Shown one piece after another: positions 32,633-43,392 of a stretch of 64,000 nt of DNA (position 1 is its first letter; each line of letters opens with the position of its first letter). The notes beneath the pieces are model-generated. The model worked only from the letters and a program-made list of their open reading frames with translations, was not told the origin of the DNA and ran no database searches. Both the position numbers and the translations under genes were made by a program. This stretch comes from Lunularia cruciata. Taxonomy: Eukaryota; Streptophyta; Marchantiopsida; Lunulariales; Lunulariaceae. The DNA is taken from positions 14,141,001 to 14,205,000 of the forward strand of contig OX419756.1 in the NCBI GenBank assembly GCA_948567375.1, written 5' to 3'.

Positions 32633-33389
32633 TCAATGTTGGTAAAAAGGAAGGGAAGTTACTTGGACCCCATATAGGAGGAGCTACTGAAGAACTTCCA
32701 ATTGGTGGATTTGGTGCAAATGGCCCAAACCCAACTATGAGGGTTGAAGTAGAAGAATAGTATATAAGAATACATGGAGGTACTCCTTGATCTACAAGTT
32801 GCAATAATTGACATGAGTCCAGCAAAACCTCTAAACAATTTCAAACAAGGGTTGAAAGAGCAAATTTGCCAAGAAGTAATGGTGCAAAACCCTCATACTA
32901 TTTTTGAAGCCATTGCTTGTACTCAAAGAATAGTAGGGGTGCTAGGAGGAGGTGAAGGGGTCATCTTGACTCAACATTATCAAGCTAAAACACAACATTT
33001 TGGTAAACTAGTCCCTATGGAATTGGGCAATATTTGATTTAGAGAATGAGGAGCACGACCACCTCAAGGAGAATGAGGACGGGTCAAAGAAAGGAGAGGA
33101 AGGGTCCTATGAGAGGAAGGGACTTGAGCAAAACAACATCATTGTTACAATTATGGCCAAGTTGGGCACCTTGCCATTAATTGTTGCACTTGTTTTCTTT
33201 GGGGCCCTCGGCCTCCATAAAGGTAATCTTTGAACAACATGGAGAGAAGAATTGAAGAGGAGGATGTGGAAATCACCTTAGAAAACAAAGATTGCCAGTA
33301 AATATACCTCATGGCCTTATTAGCTCAATGGAAAAGCAAAATAGCAAGGGAAGGAAGAAGACAAGTGCAAAGAGACTCAAAAAGACAAG

Positions 33390-34560
33390 CTCACAATTGA
33401 TTGTTGTAAATGGAATCTTAGAAGGGAATCATGTGAAAATACTGATAGATCTTGGAGCAATAGAAAATTTCTTGTCTCGCTCTATTGCAATAAAGTTGGG
33501 AATGGATCTAAAGAGATGAGAATGACAAAGTAGAATTACCTAATGGGCAGACAAAGAGGATTGAGTCGTTACATTGAAAGGTGGCACTCTCTATAGGAGA
33601 GAATTAGGAAGCAATTGAGTGGCAAGTGATATAGTTAGCTTCTTATGATCCAATTTTAGGTATGCCATGGACAGAGCACTACAACCCCATAGTTGATTGG
33701 AGGAGGAAAGTAGTGAAGACTCACCAATGGAAGATTATTGGAGTTAAAGAGAGAGCACAAAGGCAAGAATTACCTCTATATGTCATAAGGACAAAATCTA
33801 TCTATGAGACAGATAGATGTTTCATAGGGCTAATAAGAGAAGCCCAAAGTGCACAACTCAATGGACAAGTTCCTAAGAAACTAAGAAATGTGATCAAGGT
33901 GTTTCAAGATGTTTTCTTGGATGACCTACCCTCATGATTACCACCAAAAGGAGAGTTGATCATAAATTTGAGATAATTCTTGGGAAGACACCTCCTTGTA
34001 AGGCCCCATATATTTTATCACCTCATAAGTTGGAGGATTGTAAGGCTCAAATCAAGGATATGTTGCAAAAAAGTTTATCCAACCCAACGTATCACCATAT
34101 GGAGCTCTTGTATTGTTTGTGAAGAAAAAGGATGGTACAATGCGCATGTGCATTGAATATTGAGCCCTAAATCAACAAATGGTGATGAATAAATACCCCT
34201 TACCCCGCATGGATGATCAACTCAATGGGGAAAACATTTCACCAAACTTGATCTACAGAGTAATTACAATCAAATTTGGATTGCAAAAGAATATGTCCAC
34301 AAGATTGCCTTTCAAACAAGGTATGGTCACTTTGAGTACTTGGTGATGCTGTTTGGCCTCACCACACATTGGCCAGTTTCATGAAATTGATGAATGACAT
34401 ATTTCATCCATACTTGGATAAATTTGTTACTTTTTTCCTCGATGGCATCCTTGTCTATAATAGGACCATGAGGGAACACAAGCAACATCTACAAGAAGTT
34501 CTCCAAATTCTATGAGAGAATCAATTATACACCAAAATCTCAAAGTGTGAGTTTTGCAAG
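33390..34560 (+). pseudogene. B2 protease and reverse transcriptase remnants
   Basis: Protease: QLIVVNGILEGNHV, then LIDLGAIENFLSRS (Leu for the Ser/Thr of the active site). Reverse transcriptase: YNPIVDWRRKVVKTHQ, VDHKFEI, then broken motifs to 34560, with the catalytic box near 34440 (FLDG) and several frameshifts. Confidence 0.8.
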
Positions 34561-34562
34561 TC

Positions 34563-34866
34563 TGAAGTAGACTACTTGGGGCATAGAGTAAATGTAGAAG
34601 GTATCTAAGTGCTAAAAGATAAAATAAAGGTCATTCAAGTGTTTGAGTATTTGAAGTTGAGTTTGAGTATCCATGACCTACCATCACAAAAAGTGAGTCC
34701 TTGGGTATTGGTGACTTGAAGATTGGGTCAATTAAGATAAAATAAACATCATTCAAGTATTTGAAGTTGAGTTTCTTGAAGCACTCCATTTTTGAATGAC
34801 CTTTATTTTATCTTTTAGCACTTGGATACCTCTACATTTACTCTATGCCCCAAGTAGTCTACTTCA
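34563..34866. repeat. Foldback inside B2 pol, 75-bp arms
   Basis: Bases 34563-34637 and 34792-34866 are inverted copies with only a few differences. Between them lie short direct copies of a TTTGAAGTTGAGTTT motif and an inverted piece of the integrase region. It looks like a template-switch product from reverse transcription or repair. Confidence 0.85.
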
Positions 34867-36171
34867 GTCTCACTTTTTGTGATGGTAGGTTATGGATCCC
34901 GGATGACACAAACATAAAAACCACCATCCTAGTAGAATGTAATGATTCCACCATTGCAGGTCACATTGGAGTGGAAAAGACCTTTGGATGCAGCCAAATG
35001 CCATTACTATTGACCCAAGATGAGCAACAATGTGATGGAGTAAGTTCAAAGCTGCCTACTCTATCAACAGAATAAAGCTTCCAATCAAGCTCCCATATGA
35101 CTCCTTCAACTCCTTCCTACTCCTACACAACATTGGGAGGTAAGCATGGATTTGGTTTGAAAATTGCCCAAGACCACCTCCACGTTTGACTCCATTGTAG
35201 CCTTTGTTGACCAACTCAACAAAATGATTCATGTGCATCCTACCACCAAGGATGTGATTGCTCCACAATTAGCTTTGTTGTACTTAAATGCAATCTTCTC
35301 TCACCATGGCCTATCTTGAGTGCTCATCACCAATAGAGGCACTCAATTCACAAGCTTGTTTTAGAGAATACTTTTTGGTTTGTTCAAAACCAAGTTGGCC
35401 ATGTCCACAACCTACCATCCATATACTAATGGCTAAACAAAGCGGGCTAATCACACCAGTGAGGTGATGCTATAGGGCTTCACCCTAGAAGAACAAGAAA
35501 GGTGAGACACTTTACTTCCATTGGTGGAATTTGCATACAACAATTCAGTGAATGCATCCACACAAGTGATACCATTCTTTCTCATGTACAACAAGCATCC
35601 TTTCACAACTTCAAGCTTGATGACAATCCTCCAAGTGGCTACGAAGGTAGATGTTATCAACACTTTTGTTTCTAGAATACAACAAGGAGTGAGTGCATCC
35701 ACAGGTCACATCATTCTTCCTCATGTACAGTGAGAATCTTTTCACACCTTTGAGCTTGATGAAGATCCGCCCGGTGGCTACAAAGGTGGATTTTGTCAAC
35801 ACTTTTGTTTCCAAAATCCAACAAGGAGTAGAGAACACCAAAAACAGGTTGCATATTGCCCAAAATTAACAAAAATAGTATGTAGATGCACATTGCCGGC
35901 ACATGGAGTTCAATGTTGGGAATCAAGTTTGTTTATCAACAACCAACCTCACATTAGTTGGCCCTTGTAAGCTCAAGCCTCATTTTATTGTGCCTTTTTT
36001 CATCCTTCATTGAATTAATGTAGTGGCTTACCACTTGGAGCTATTGCCATGCATGAAGATCTTCAGTGGTATTGCTATGCATGACTTCATCTAGTATTCC
36101 ATGTTTCCTTAATATGCAAATATGCACCTTGATTGTGCCACTTTCCTTCTATATAGGAGATTTGACCTTGT
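34866..36171 (+). pseudogene. B2 integrase remnants
   Basis: Readable parts are LTFCDGRLWIPDDTN, the His-Cys region (GHIGVEKT), FAYNNSVNASTQVIPFFLMY and the C-terminal domain. A section around 35660-35840 appears twice (each with the SRIQQG motif), and many stops are present. Confidence 0.8.
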
Positions 36172-36390
36172 CCAACACTTATTGATGACAGGGAGGCATA
36201 TGAAGTCAAATGCACTCTCCAGAAATGCACCCAAGGTACTCGCCATTTGTGCATGGAATATCTTGTACATTGGAAAGGATACTCACTATATGAGGCAACA
36301 TGGGAGCCAACAACCAACTTGACTAATGCACCGGTGTTAGTGAAATCTTTTGAGCAACAACTTTGCAACGATGACATTGTGTCTTATTAG
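36172..36390 (+). pseudogene. B2 chromodomain, open frame
   Basis: An uninterrupted frame reads REAYEVKCTLQKCTQGTRH, MEYLVHWKGYSLYEATWEP, TNLTNAPVLVKSFEQQL and ends TAG at 36388. All the core chromodomain positions (Y, W, Y, W-E) are kept although the rest of the element is badly broken. Confidence 0.85.
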
Positions 36391-36400
36391 AGGGGAGGTT

Positions 36401-37144
36401 TGTAATACCAATAGCTAGACATATCATCTAGAGTTGAAAATTGGCTTGGTAATATCTTGAAGGATGTTATGTATGATGGGCTAGGTAGATCAGATAGAGG
36501 TGTCACCAAAAGAGTACTTCTACTAATAGGGCAAGAGCCAAAAATAGCTTGAATTTGTAATACCAAAAGCTAGACATATTATCTAAAGGTGGAAATTGGT
36601 TTGGTAACATCTGGAGGATGTTATGCATGATGGGCTAGGTATTTTAGATAGAGGTGTCACCAAAAGAGTACTTCTACAAATAGAGTAAGAGCCAAAAACA
36701 ATCTAAACTTTAGAGCTCATTTTGGAGGCCTAAAGAAATGAATTAGGCCTCAAAAATATGTAGATTCCTCCCCCCCCCTCCGTGGAGATAAGGTTGGCCT
36801 CTCCTCCTTTCAAGTTTATCTTGTCAAGAGCTTTCCAATGGTACCTCACCCATGCAATTTGGAGATTCCTATAGGAATATTCCCTAAAGATTCCCTCTGG
36901 TCAAAGATGGTTTGACCAACCAGAACCAACATGTCATCCATGCATGCAACCAATCTAAGGGCAGATCTCTCTTACAAGTCACCAATTTATATATCTGTTC
37001 CAATGGTGGAGCTTCCTTTGGTGGTGCCCCCTTTGCTATATAATATAGTCAAGGTGCTCCTTTAGGGCTTTGGAGGTTGAGTGGGAAATTATGTGTTTCT
37101 TCTTTGGTGTTTCTCTTTAGGTCTCTTATCCTCGGAAGGTTATA
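36401..37144 (+). repeat. B2 3' LTR
   Basis: 744 bases, TGTAATACCAATAG to GAAGGTTATA, preceded by purine-rich AGAGGGGAGG. It has the two tandem U3 blocks (36401 and about 36557). The five bases after it are GTTGG, continuing straight into A3 pol. Confidence 0.9.
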
Positions 37145-37256
37145 GTTGGGAAGAAGAAACTTTGATAGGAATAACCATGATAAGTTGAATTTGTATTATA
37201 GAAGGTAAAAGGACCTTCACTCCAAGGACAAAGTGACATCTTAGTCTGGGGGTAAA
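37145..37256 (+). pseudogene. A3 segment: end of pol and polypurine tract
   Basis: It matches the last A1 pol codons (FDRNNHDKLN, then YRR) and the untranslated region to GGGGGTAAA. It is in plus orientation, while the rest of A3 is in minus orientation. Confidence 0.88.
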
Positions 37257-37370
37257 TGTAACATGCATTGGTGCATGTATGCTCTATAGGGATATTAAGT
37301 TTATTATTGCAAGTAGTGGATATATTCATCTATATGGAGTTTAGCAGGAAGAAAGGATGTCCACATAGAA
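37257..37370 (+). repeat. A3 3' LTR fragment
   Basis: It begins TGTAACATGC and follows the A LTR with many changes for about 110 bases, to AAGGATG, then fades. It is the most diverged A LTR here, in line with A3 being the oldest element. Confidence 0.7.
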
Positions 37371-37439
37371 AAAGTGAATGATTGGAAGACCTCATCAAGC
37401 CGTACAAGGGAGAGATGAAAAAGGTAAAATGAGGCTAAG

Positions 37440-39910
37440 CCCCAATAGAGTTTATATGATAAATCTGCCTCACTACACCTAAGACATCCAAGCTATGCAA
37501 GTTGTGTGGTCTACAATTGACTGGAGCATCTAAGAAGCATCCACCTAGTGTGATTGCTCTCCTATCGATTGTAGTAGCCACTGCTCTCTATAGAGCAATG
37601 AACGCACACTATCTAAAATATGCTACAAAGTATGAGAGTGAGAGTGGTACCCCATGGCACCTAACATGATAATCTCTTATGCACTCCTTGACAAATGTGT
37701 CAAATGCCATGTCTTTTGCTCCATATAACTCCAAGGCTAGAGGAACAAAGAGGTGACGCCGTTGTATGCTTCTATACTTGAAGACCTTACAACCTACTAC
37801 TGCACTCCCCGCCCATCTAGGGAGATGGGTAATCACTCCCTCCAAAAATATATCTCACATAGGATCTTTAACCATGACATCCACTGTTGTCACCTGATCA
37901 ACTCGGACCAAGTATAAGTTTTCCCTAACACATGTAGTTTGCAAAGCATACAAATGCTCCATCCAAGCCAAGTATCCACTCTCTTGTGCCATAGCAACCA
38001 CTATGTCCCTAATAGCATCATGAGTAGCTATCCTTTGTCCTCCAAAAGGACACCATGTCATATAGACCGCTACTACATCTAGTGTAGAACCACACAACTA
38101 AGTAATGAAGATGCAAATGGGTGGACCAAACCTAGGCAAAACCTTATCGTTGTAAAGAAAGTAGTTGGTGCAAGTCAAAATGTCCTAATGCACGATTGAG
38201 CTAGGATCCAAAAGCATGCACCCTTGCCGGAGCAAGATCAAAGATGTGCTTTAGTAGCATGAGGAATGGACAAGTCAACTAAGAGAGAATGTAGTGGATA
38301 CTCACTCTATCGCTACATCAAGGAAGACTATAAACCTCTAGTCTAATTTGATGATAGTGAAGCAAAAGATGGAAGTCCTCTTGTGCCCTTGGGGATAGAC
38401 TATCTCTCATCTACCACAATAACATCTGGAGAGAAAAGGATCCCCCTCCCATATGTCTCCAAGACTAGCCTATCAACAACCACAAAATGAGAGAAAAGTA
38501 GGAGTACTAAGAGAGCTTAACTACCCAGAAATGAAATAGGTGTAGTCTCCTCTATAGATAGCAAGCCAACTCCTATACATGAGATTGGCAAAGCCATTTG
38601 TCTATGTGCCAATGCCCTATCACACACTCAAATGTCCTTGGTCTAATAATATCACCAAAGACTCCCATAATCTTCCTATCAAAGGCTCTTAGACGTGTTA
38701 AGAAGGATGAGGAAGGAGCAAATGTACGGATAAGGTAGGATGGTTGATGAGAAATACTAGAGGAGAGTACACTAAATGCCACTCGTGGATCTCCTAGTAA
38801 TGGAAGGTCATCCACATGGAGAACATCCTCTACAAGAGCAATGTCTAAGAAGCGTGTGATAAAATCCTTGAATCCTACTAGCACTCCAAGAACACATAGT
38901 CCATCTATAGATGTGATACACCCCTCTAGAAGCTCAAGGTAGGAAGGAATACCTAAAGGGGACCATGCCCTACACTTTGACACCTTGACTCTCAAGCCTA
39001 ATAGATGTAGCTTGGTAGTCAAGTGGTCAAAGGCCTACCTAATCTGATCTATAGGGCCCCCAATGTGTGTATCATCTGCCCAAGAGGGAAATACACAACT
39101 TGGCGTGGCCAAAGTAGTAGATAGGAGAGCTCTAAAGTGAGCCATGGCAAATAAAGGTCCCCCTAAAGGATCTAATTGATGTGTACTCACAACTAACTCC
39201 AAGACAATGACTCCCTCTTGTGAACCACCATATTGATAGGAAAGGGAAGCAAGAGCACCATAAAAAGACCACACAAAAGAAATAAGACTTGCCAAGGATC
39301 CACCAACCTCCCTAAGCTCTCTAAAGATGGATGCCCATGAGATGCTATTAAAAGTGTTCTCAATATCCACCCGTAAGACAACCCTCTCTGGAAGGATATC
39401 TAAGAGTGCCTTAATGCCTAGAGATATAACCTCACATCCTCCAGGTGTGGCTACTCCAAATTGATGTGGATTGAGGCAATGTATAAAGTGAGAATGATGT
39501 TGAAGGACAATGGTACAACTAACCAAACATAAAACGACCTCTCCAATAGCGATTGGCCTAATGCCCTGTGTGTCCTTCTCTATCATGAGAAGTCAATTAG
39601 CACCTAACACCCAACTAATAGACATAGGAATGTCTCCTCTTGCTATTGCTGCAGCCACCTTGGTAAAACTACAAGAAGGATCATTTGCCTAAAAGCAATC
39701 TCTAAGGTGCTCATAAACTATCCTTGACAAGCCTCCTAAGGAAAAGCAAAGTGCAATGCCCAATGCTTGTGCAAAAAGTGACCTACCAAGACATAAAGGC
39801 TGCTCAAGTTGTAATCTAAGTCCTTTAGTGATAGTCCTTCTATTACTATAGGATGTAGTGAGCATAGGGAAGAGATAGTCTCATCAATAGGACTAGCCAT
39901 AAACAAAGGG
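37440..39910 (-). pseudogene. LINE-like reverse transcriptase relic
   Basis: The minus strand holds broken frames of one non-LTR-type protein. In order: N-terminal part (near 39900-39600; IARGDIPMSISWVLGAN), fingers GIRPIAIGEVVLCLVS, HQFGVATPGGCEVI, palm VLRVDIENTFNSISW, LDPLGGPLFAMAHFRAL (compare RQGDPLGGPLF), then the catalytic box PSWADDTHIGGP. Downstream come the region at 38573-39022 and C-terminal pieces near 38097-37609 (GVPLSLSYFVAYFR). Members of this type are found in mosses, algae and oomycetes and are loosely R2/LINE-like; I recognise the pattern from memory. Stops and frameshifts are frequent. Confidence 0.75.
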
Positions 39911-41332
39911 TGTTGTCATGCCATTTGTAGTGTCGCATCTAGATTGCTCGTACATTGGAGTTCCAATGATAGTAGTTAGAGTTATTTCAGCAATTTCTCA
40001 CAGACTACTTTCTAATGGTCAGATTTCATGTTTGGGGTACTGACTTTATAGTGGGGCCTACCTTCACTTTGCACCATTTGCACTATAGAGTGTGCCATCA
40101 GCAAGACCGTTAGGGTTTCAGACCTAGCTCAAGTCCAAGGGTATACTTTCAAAGTGCAGCTCCAAAGAGCTCACTTCACTTCAAGTTCTTGGCTATGGTG
40201 GACAGAGGCCGGTGAGCGTCACCTGGATTCTCTTAGCTAGAGTAGGTGTGGCTTGATTGTAATCATTGCCCATTTGTTGGCAGTTTATAAAGTGATAGAT
40301 CAGGTACTAATTTGAGTTGAGCATATTTGAGAGTTGTAAACAATCTGATTACATCAGAGAAGTGAAGTTAGGGGGAAATTGGGTGCAAGAACTTTGAGTG
40401 TTGGTGGTATCTCCAAGCTTAGTTGATCGTTGATAGCTCAATTGAAGTTCAAATTTTCCCTAGTGTGCATAAGCTTGTTCAATTAATGCGGAAGCACTGA
40501 CCAATTTTTGAGCACTAGAGAAGCAATTTTTAAGCACAAAAGACAATTTTTGAGCAATGGTTGTGATTTTGAGCTCAAGAGATGAAGGCATGATCAATTT
40601 GTTGCGAGTTGGGCTCAAAAAGTAAAATTGAAGGTGGAGTAAGGAAGCTATTCTCATGAATTTGTGATTTGGAGAAACCCATGTTTTCAATTGGCTCGAG
40701 TGAAAAGTTAGTGGGGGATTTGGTGGTCACCCAAGTTTAGGGTTTATGTCAAATTTTATGTCAAATTTTGGCCAGATTTGGAGGAGTTTTGCTAGTTGGC
40801 TAGATTTGGAGGACTTTTGCCAATTTGGAGGACTTTTGCAAGTTTAGAGGAGTTTCACCAAATTTTGGAGAAGGTTTGAAGTGGCAAGAAGAAAGGCCTC
40901 ATTTGGGCATTTAGAGGCTTTGAGGCATAGGGCTGTGGGCTATGAAGGCCTAGAAGGGCCAGGAAGCCAGCTTGTTGGCATAAGGCTAGCTAGTTTTGAG
41001 AAGTTCTGGGTCATTGGTTGGCAAAATTTGCCCATCCTGCTAGATTGTGCACAACAAGGTTTGACTCTAGATCTCTTGTTCCTAGATTGTTGCCCTTGCC
41101 AATTGGTCCACACTCACTTGTTGTCCTAGTGACTGTGCCATTGCTATCTATACACTTGTAGCTTTGGCTAAGAGAGGCAGTTTGATCCCATTGTTGGTGA
41201 TCCTGGTAGCTTAGGACTTAGATACAAACTTCTCTTATGTCAAATGCCAATGGTGGCAGAGTCAGTCCCGTGTTGTTTTATGAGATCGAGGGTTTTCGTT
41301 TAGATTTCTTGTGATTAGGCCCCCTCCATTCT
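39911..41332 (+). mobile_element. Possible 5' LTR/leader of family C element
   Basis: There is no coding frame of note. The sequence is interrupted at 41332 by the D element and would continue at 46982. TGGTGGCAGAGTC at about 41265 resembles a tRNA-Met-type primer site, so the part before it may be the C 5' LTR. The LTR partner is not in the window, so the limits are uncertain. It contains a tandem repeat at 40775-40870. Confidence 0.35.
40775..40870. repeat. Short tandem repeat, about 25-28 bp
   Basis: Three to four imperfect copies of AGATTTGGAGGACTTTTGCC follow one another within the proposed C leader/LTR. Confidence 0.7.
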
Positions 41333-41586
41333 TGTAAAAGACCGAAACCAAGGAGAGAAATAAGAGAATGGAAACTCACATTGGGACACTTGAATGAGGG
41401 AAAACTCCGAATGCCTAGCATGAGCTTTAGCTTTGGTATTTATAGGTAGCATACAAGGTCCTTGAGAAGCTTCTCAAGAAGCTTCCTCAAGCCGCTTTCT
41501 TAGAGTGCAAGCCAAGTTAACTAGGAAGCTTCTCAAGAAGCTTCCTTCTAGAAGCCGTTTACTTGGCGTGCAAGCTAAGCTAGTTG

Positions 41587-41604
41587 GAAGCTTCTAGAAG
41601 CTTC
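41587..41604 (-). promoter_or_regulatory. Heat-shock-element-like array (3' LTR)
   Basis: GAAGCTTCTAGAAGCTTC gives four alternating GAA/TTC modules with exact 2-base spacing, the binding pattern of heat shock factor trimers. A further TTC-TA-GAA follows (41606-41613). It lies upstream of TATAAATA in element orientation. Confidence 0.65.
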
Positions 41605-41675
41605 CTTCTAGAAGCTACTTACTTAAGGTGCAATCTAAGCTAACCGAGAAGCTTCCCAAGAAGCTTCCTAGATAC

Positions 41676-41688
41676 TTCCGGAATATTC
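41676..41688 (-). promoter_or_regulatory. Heat-shock-element-like triplet (3' LTR)
   Basis: TTCCGGAATATTC gives three perfectly spaced TTC/GAA/TTC modules, upstream of the array at 41587. Confidence 0.65.
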
Positions 41689-41758
41689 TAGGCTAATTTG
41701 TCTTATGTGCTACTTTGTGAGCCTGACTGACTTCATCGCTAAACTCCATATTGTAACA

Positions 41759-41910
41759 TATTCCCCCGCCGCTAGTTGGTGACGTCCTCGTCGCCAATGA
41801 AGCTTCGAATTCCTGGATGGCCGTCTATGCATTGTGGAGGTGAGAAAGAGGTTCCCATGTGGCATCATGAAGGGATACCCTTTCCAAAGGACCTTGTACT
41901 CCATATGTTG
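41759..41910 (-). pseudogene. D chromodomain remnant and polypurine tract
   Basis: The minus strand reads MEYKVLWKGYP and then, after a one-base loss, HDATWEPLSHLHNA, the end of a chromodomain. A TAG follows HNA. It continues to GGCGGGGGAATA directly before the 3' LTR, which acts as polypurine tract. The N-terminal part of the domain is poorly preserved. Confidence 0.8.
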
Positions 41911-42006
41911 GCGACGGCCTCGTTGAATGTGGCGACGCGCAAGGATATGATCAACTTTGTACTCCTCATGATCATTGATAGGGATAGGAAGAGGGGGAGG
42001 TTGGAC

Positions 42007-43370
42007 TCAAGAGGAAAAGGAAGAGGGGTTAGGAACAAAGGGTTTTAACTTGGAAACATGAAAGACATGATGGATACACATGTGATAAGGCAAGGCAAGA
42101 CGATAAGCAATAGGAGAGACAATTTGGGTGATACCAAAGGGTCCTATCCAATTAGGGGCAAGTTTACGAACTTGGGTATCAAGTGGGAGAGGGAGGTCAC
42201 TAGAGGATAGCATGACTTTATCACCGACTTCAAAGATGAGATCTCGACGATGGTTGTCCGCATATTGTTTTTGGTGATTCTGAGCAACAAGGAGGTGAGA
42301 CTTGGCTTGTTGAAGAGATTGGGATATAGTGGTCAAGAATGTGGAAGTATGAGGAACCTGAGATGGAGGGGGAGCAAGAAGAGAATCTAGAACAAGCGGA
42401 TCTTGGCCAAAATTGAGAAAGAAAGGAGAGAATCCGGTGCTTGCCTGTTTGGAATTGTTGTAGGCAAATTCGGCAACGGCAAGACATTCATCCCAATTGG
42501 TATGATGGACATTGACAAAGGCACGCAACATATCCTCCAATGTACAATTTGCATGTTCGGTTTGTCCATCAGTTTGAGGATAATAAGCCATGGACAAAGG
42601 AAGCTTGGTGCCAAGTATCTGAAAGAGTGCTTGCCAAAACTTCCCGGTAAAGCAAGGATCACGGTCGGAGATGAGTACGCATGGCATTCCATGATGCTTG
42701 AAGACATTGTCGAAGTAGATTTATGCTAAGGTTGGAGCATCCACGGTATCACAAGTTGGTGCCAAGTGGATTTGCTTACTAAGCTTATCCACAAACACCA
42801 CGATGGCGGTGTATCCTTGTTTTGTCTTTGGCAGGGATGTGATGAGATCCAAGCTCACATGCTCCCAACAAGCTGATGGAATGGCAAGCGGTTGAAGGAG
42901 TCCACCCGGCTTCTGGTTGCTGACCTTGTTACGTTGGCAGCTCTCACACGATCGAACAAATTCTCAAACATCCCATGTCATGTTGGGGCACCACCATTGA
43001 CGTTGGAGGGTACCCAAGGTCTTGTCCACACCCATGTGACCAGCGATGGGTAAATCATGGGCTTCTTGAAGGCGCACAAGTCAAAGATCACCTTTGGCTG
43101 GAACATAGATCCGATCCGCATGGAATAGAAGGCCTTCTTTGAAGGAGAAGGTGTTGTACTCTTTGTCACCTGTTTTTAGCCGACCATGTACCATTTGGAA
43201 GAAGGGATCTTGCTATAGAGCTAACCGAAACTCGTTATGAATCTTGGGATCAATTGACACCATCGTAATTGCTGCCGTGATGAGAGGAAGAGACTTCAAA
43301 TCAGGTCATCGTGATAGAGCATCAGGGATGACATGGAACCGACCTGGTTTGTACTCAAGTTTGATGTTGA
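42007..43370 (-). pseudogene. D integrase
   Basis: A 226-residue open frame (42687-42007) begins MPCVLISDRDPCFTGKFW and holds the second Asp, the Glu in DGQTEHANCTLE, and the C-terminal domain (VGDKVMLSSSDLPLP, LAPNWIGPFGI). Upstream, in other frames, come the zinc region (GHMGVDKT, then CESCQRNK) and the first Asp (SLDLITSLPKTKQGY). All three catalytic acids are kept, but frameshifts near 42700-43000 break the frame. Confidence 0.9.
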
Positions 43371-43392
43371 ACAATTGGAGTTGCTCTTCCCA

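Larger units (their letters stand above)
31830..36400 (+). mobile_element. Family B element B2, internal region, 5'-truncated
   Basis: It starts inside the leader (about 80 bases before the micro-ORF end), then gives gag, protease, reverse transcriptase, integrase and chromodomain, followed by the 3' LTR 36401-37144. Its 5' LTR is at 11127-11667 in inverted orientation. It is more decayed than B1 in pol, with a foldback at 34563-34866 and a duplicated stretch near 35660-35840. Confidence 0.88.
41333..41758 (-). repeat. D 3' LTR
   Basis: 426 bases. It carries four clusters of GAAGCTTC-type palindromes and, on the minus strand, TATAAATA at 41445-41438. Confidence 0.93.
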
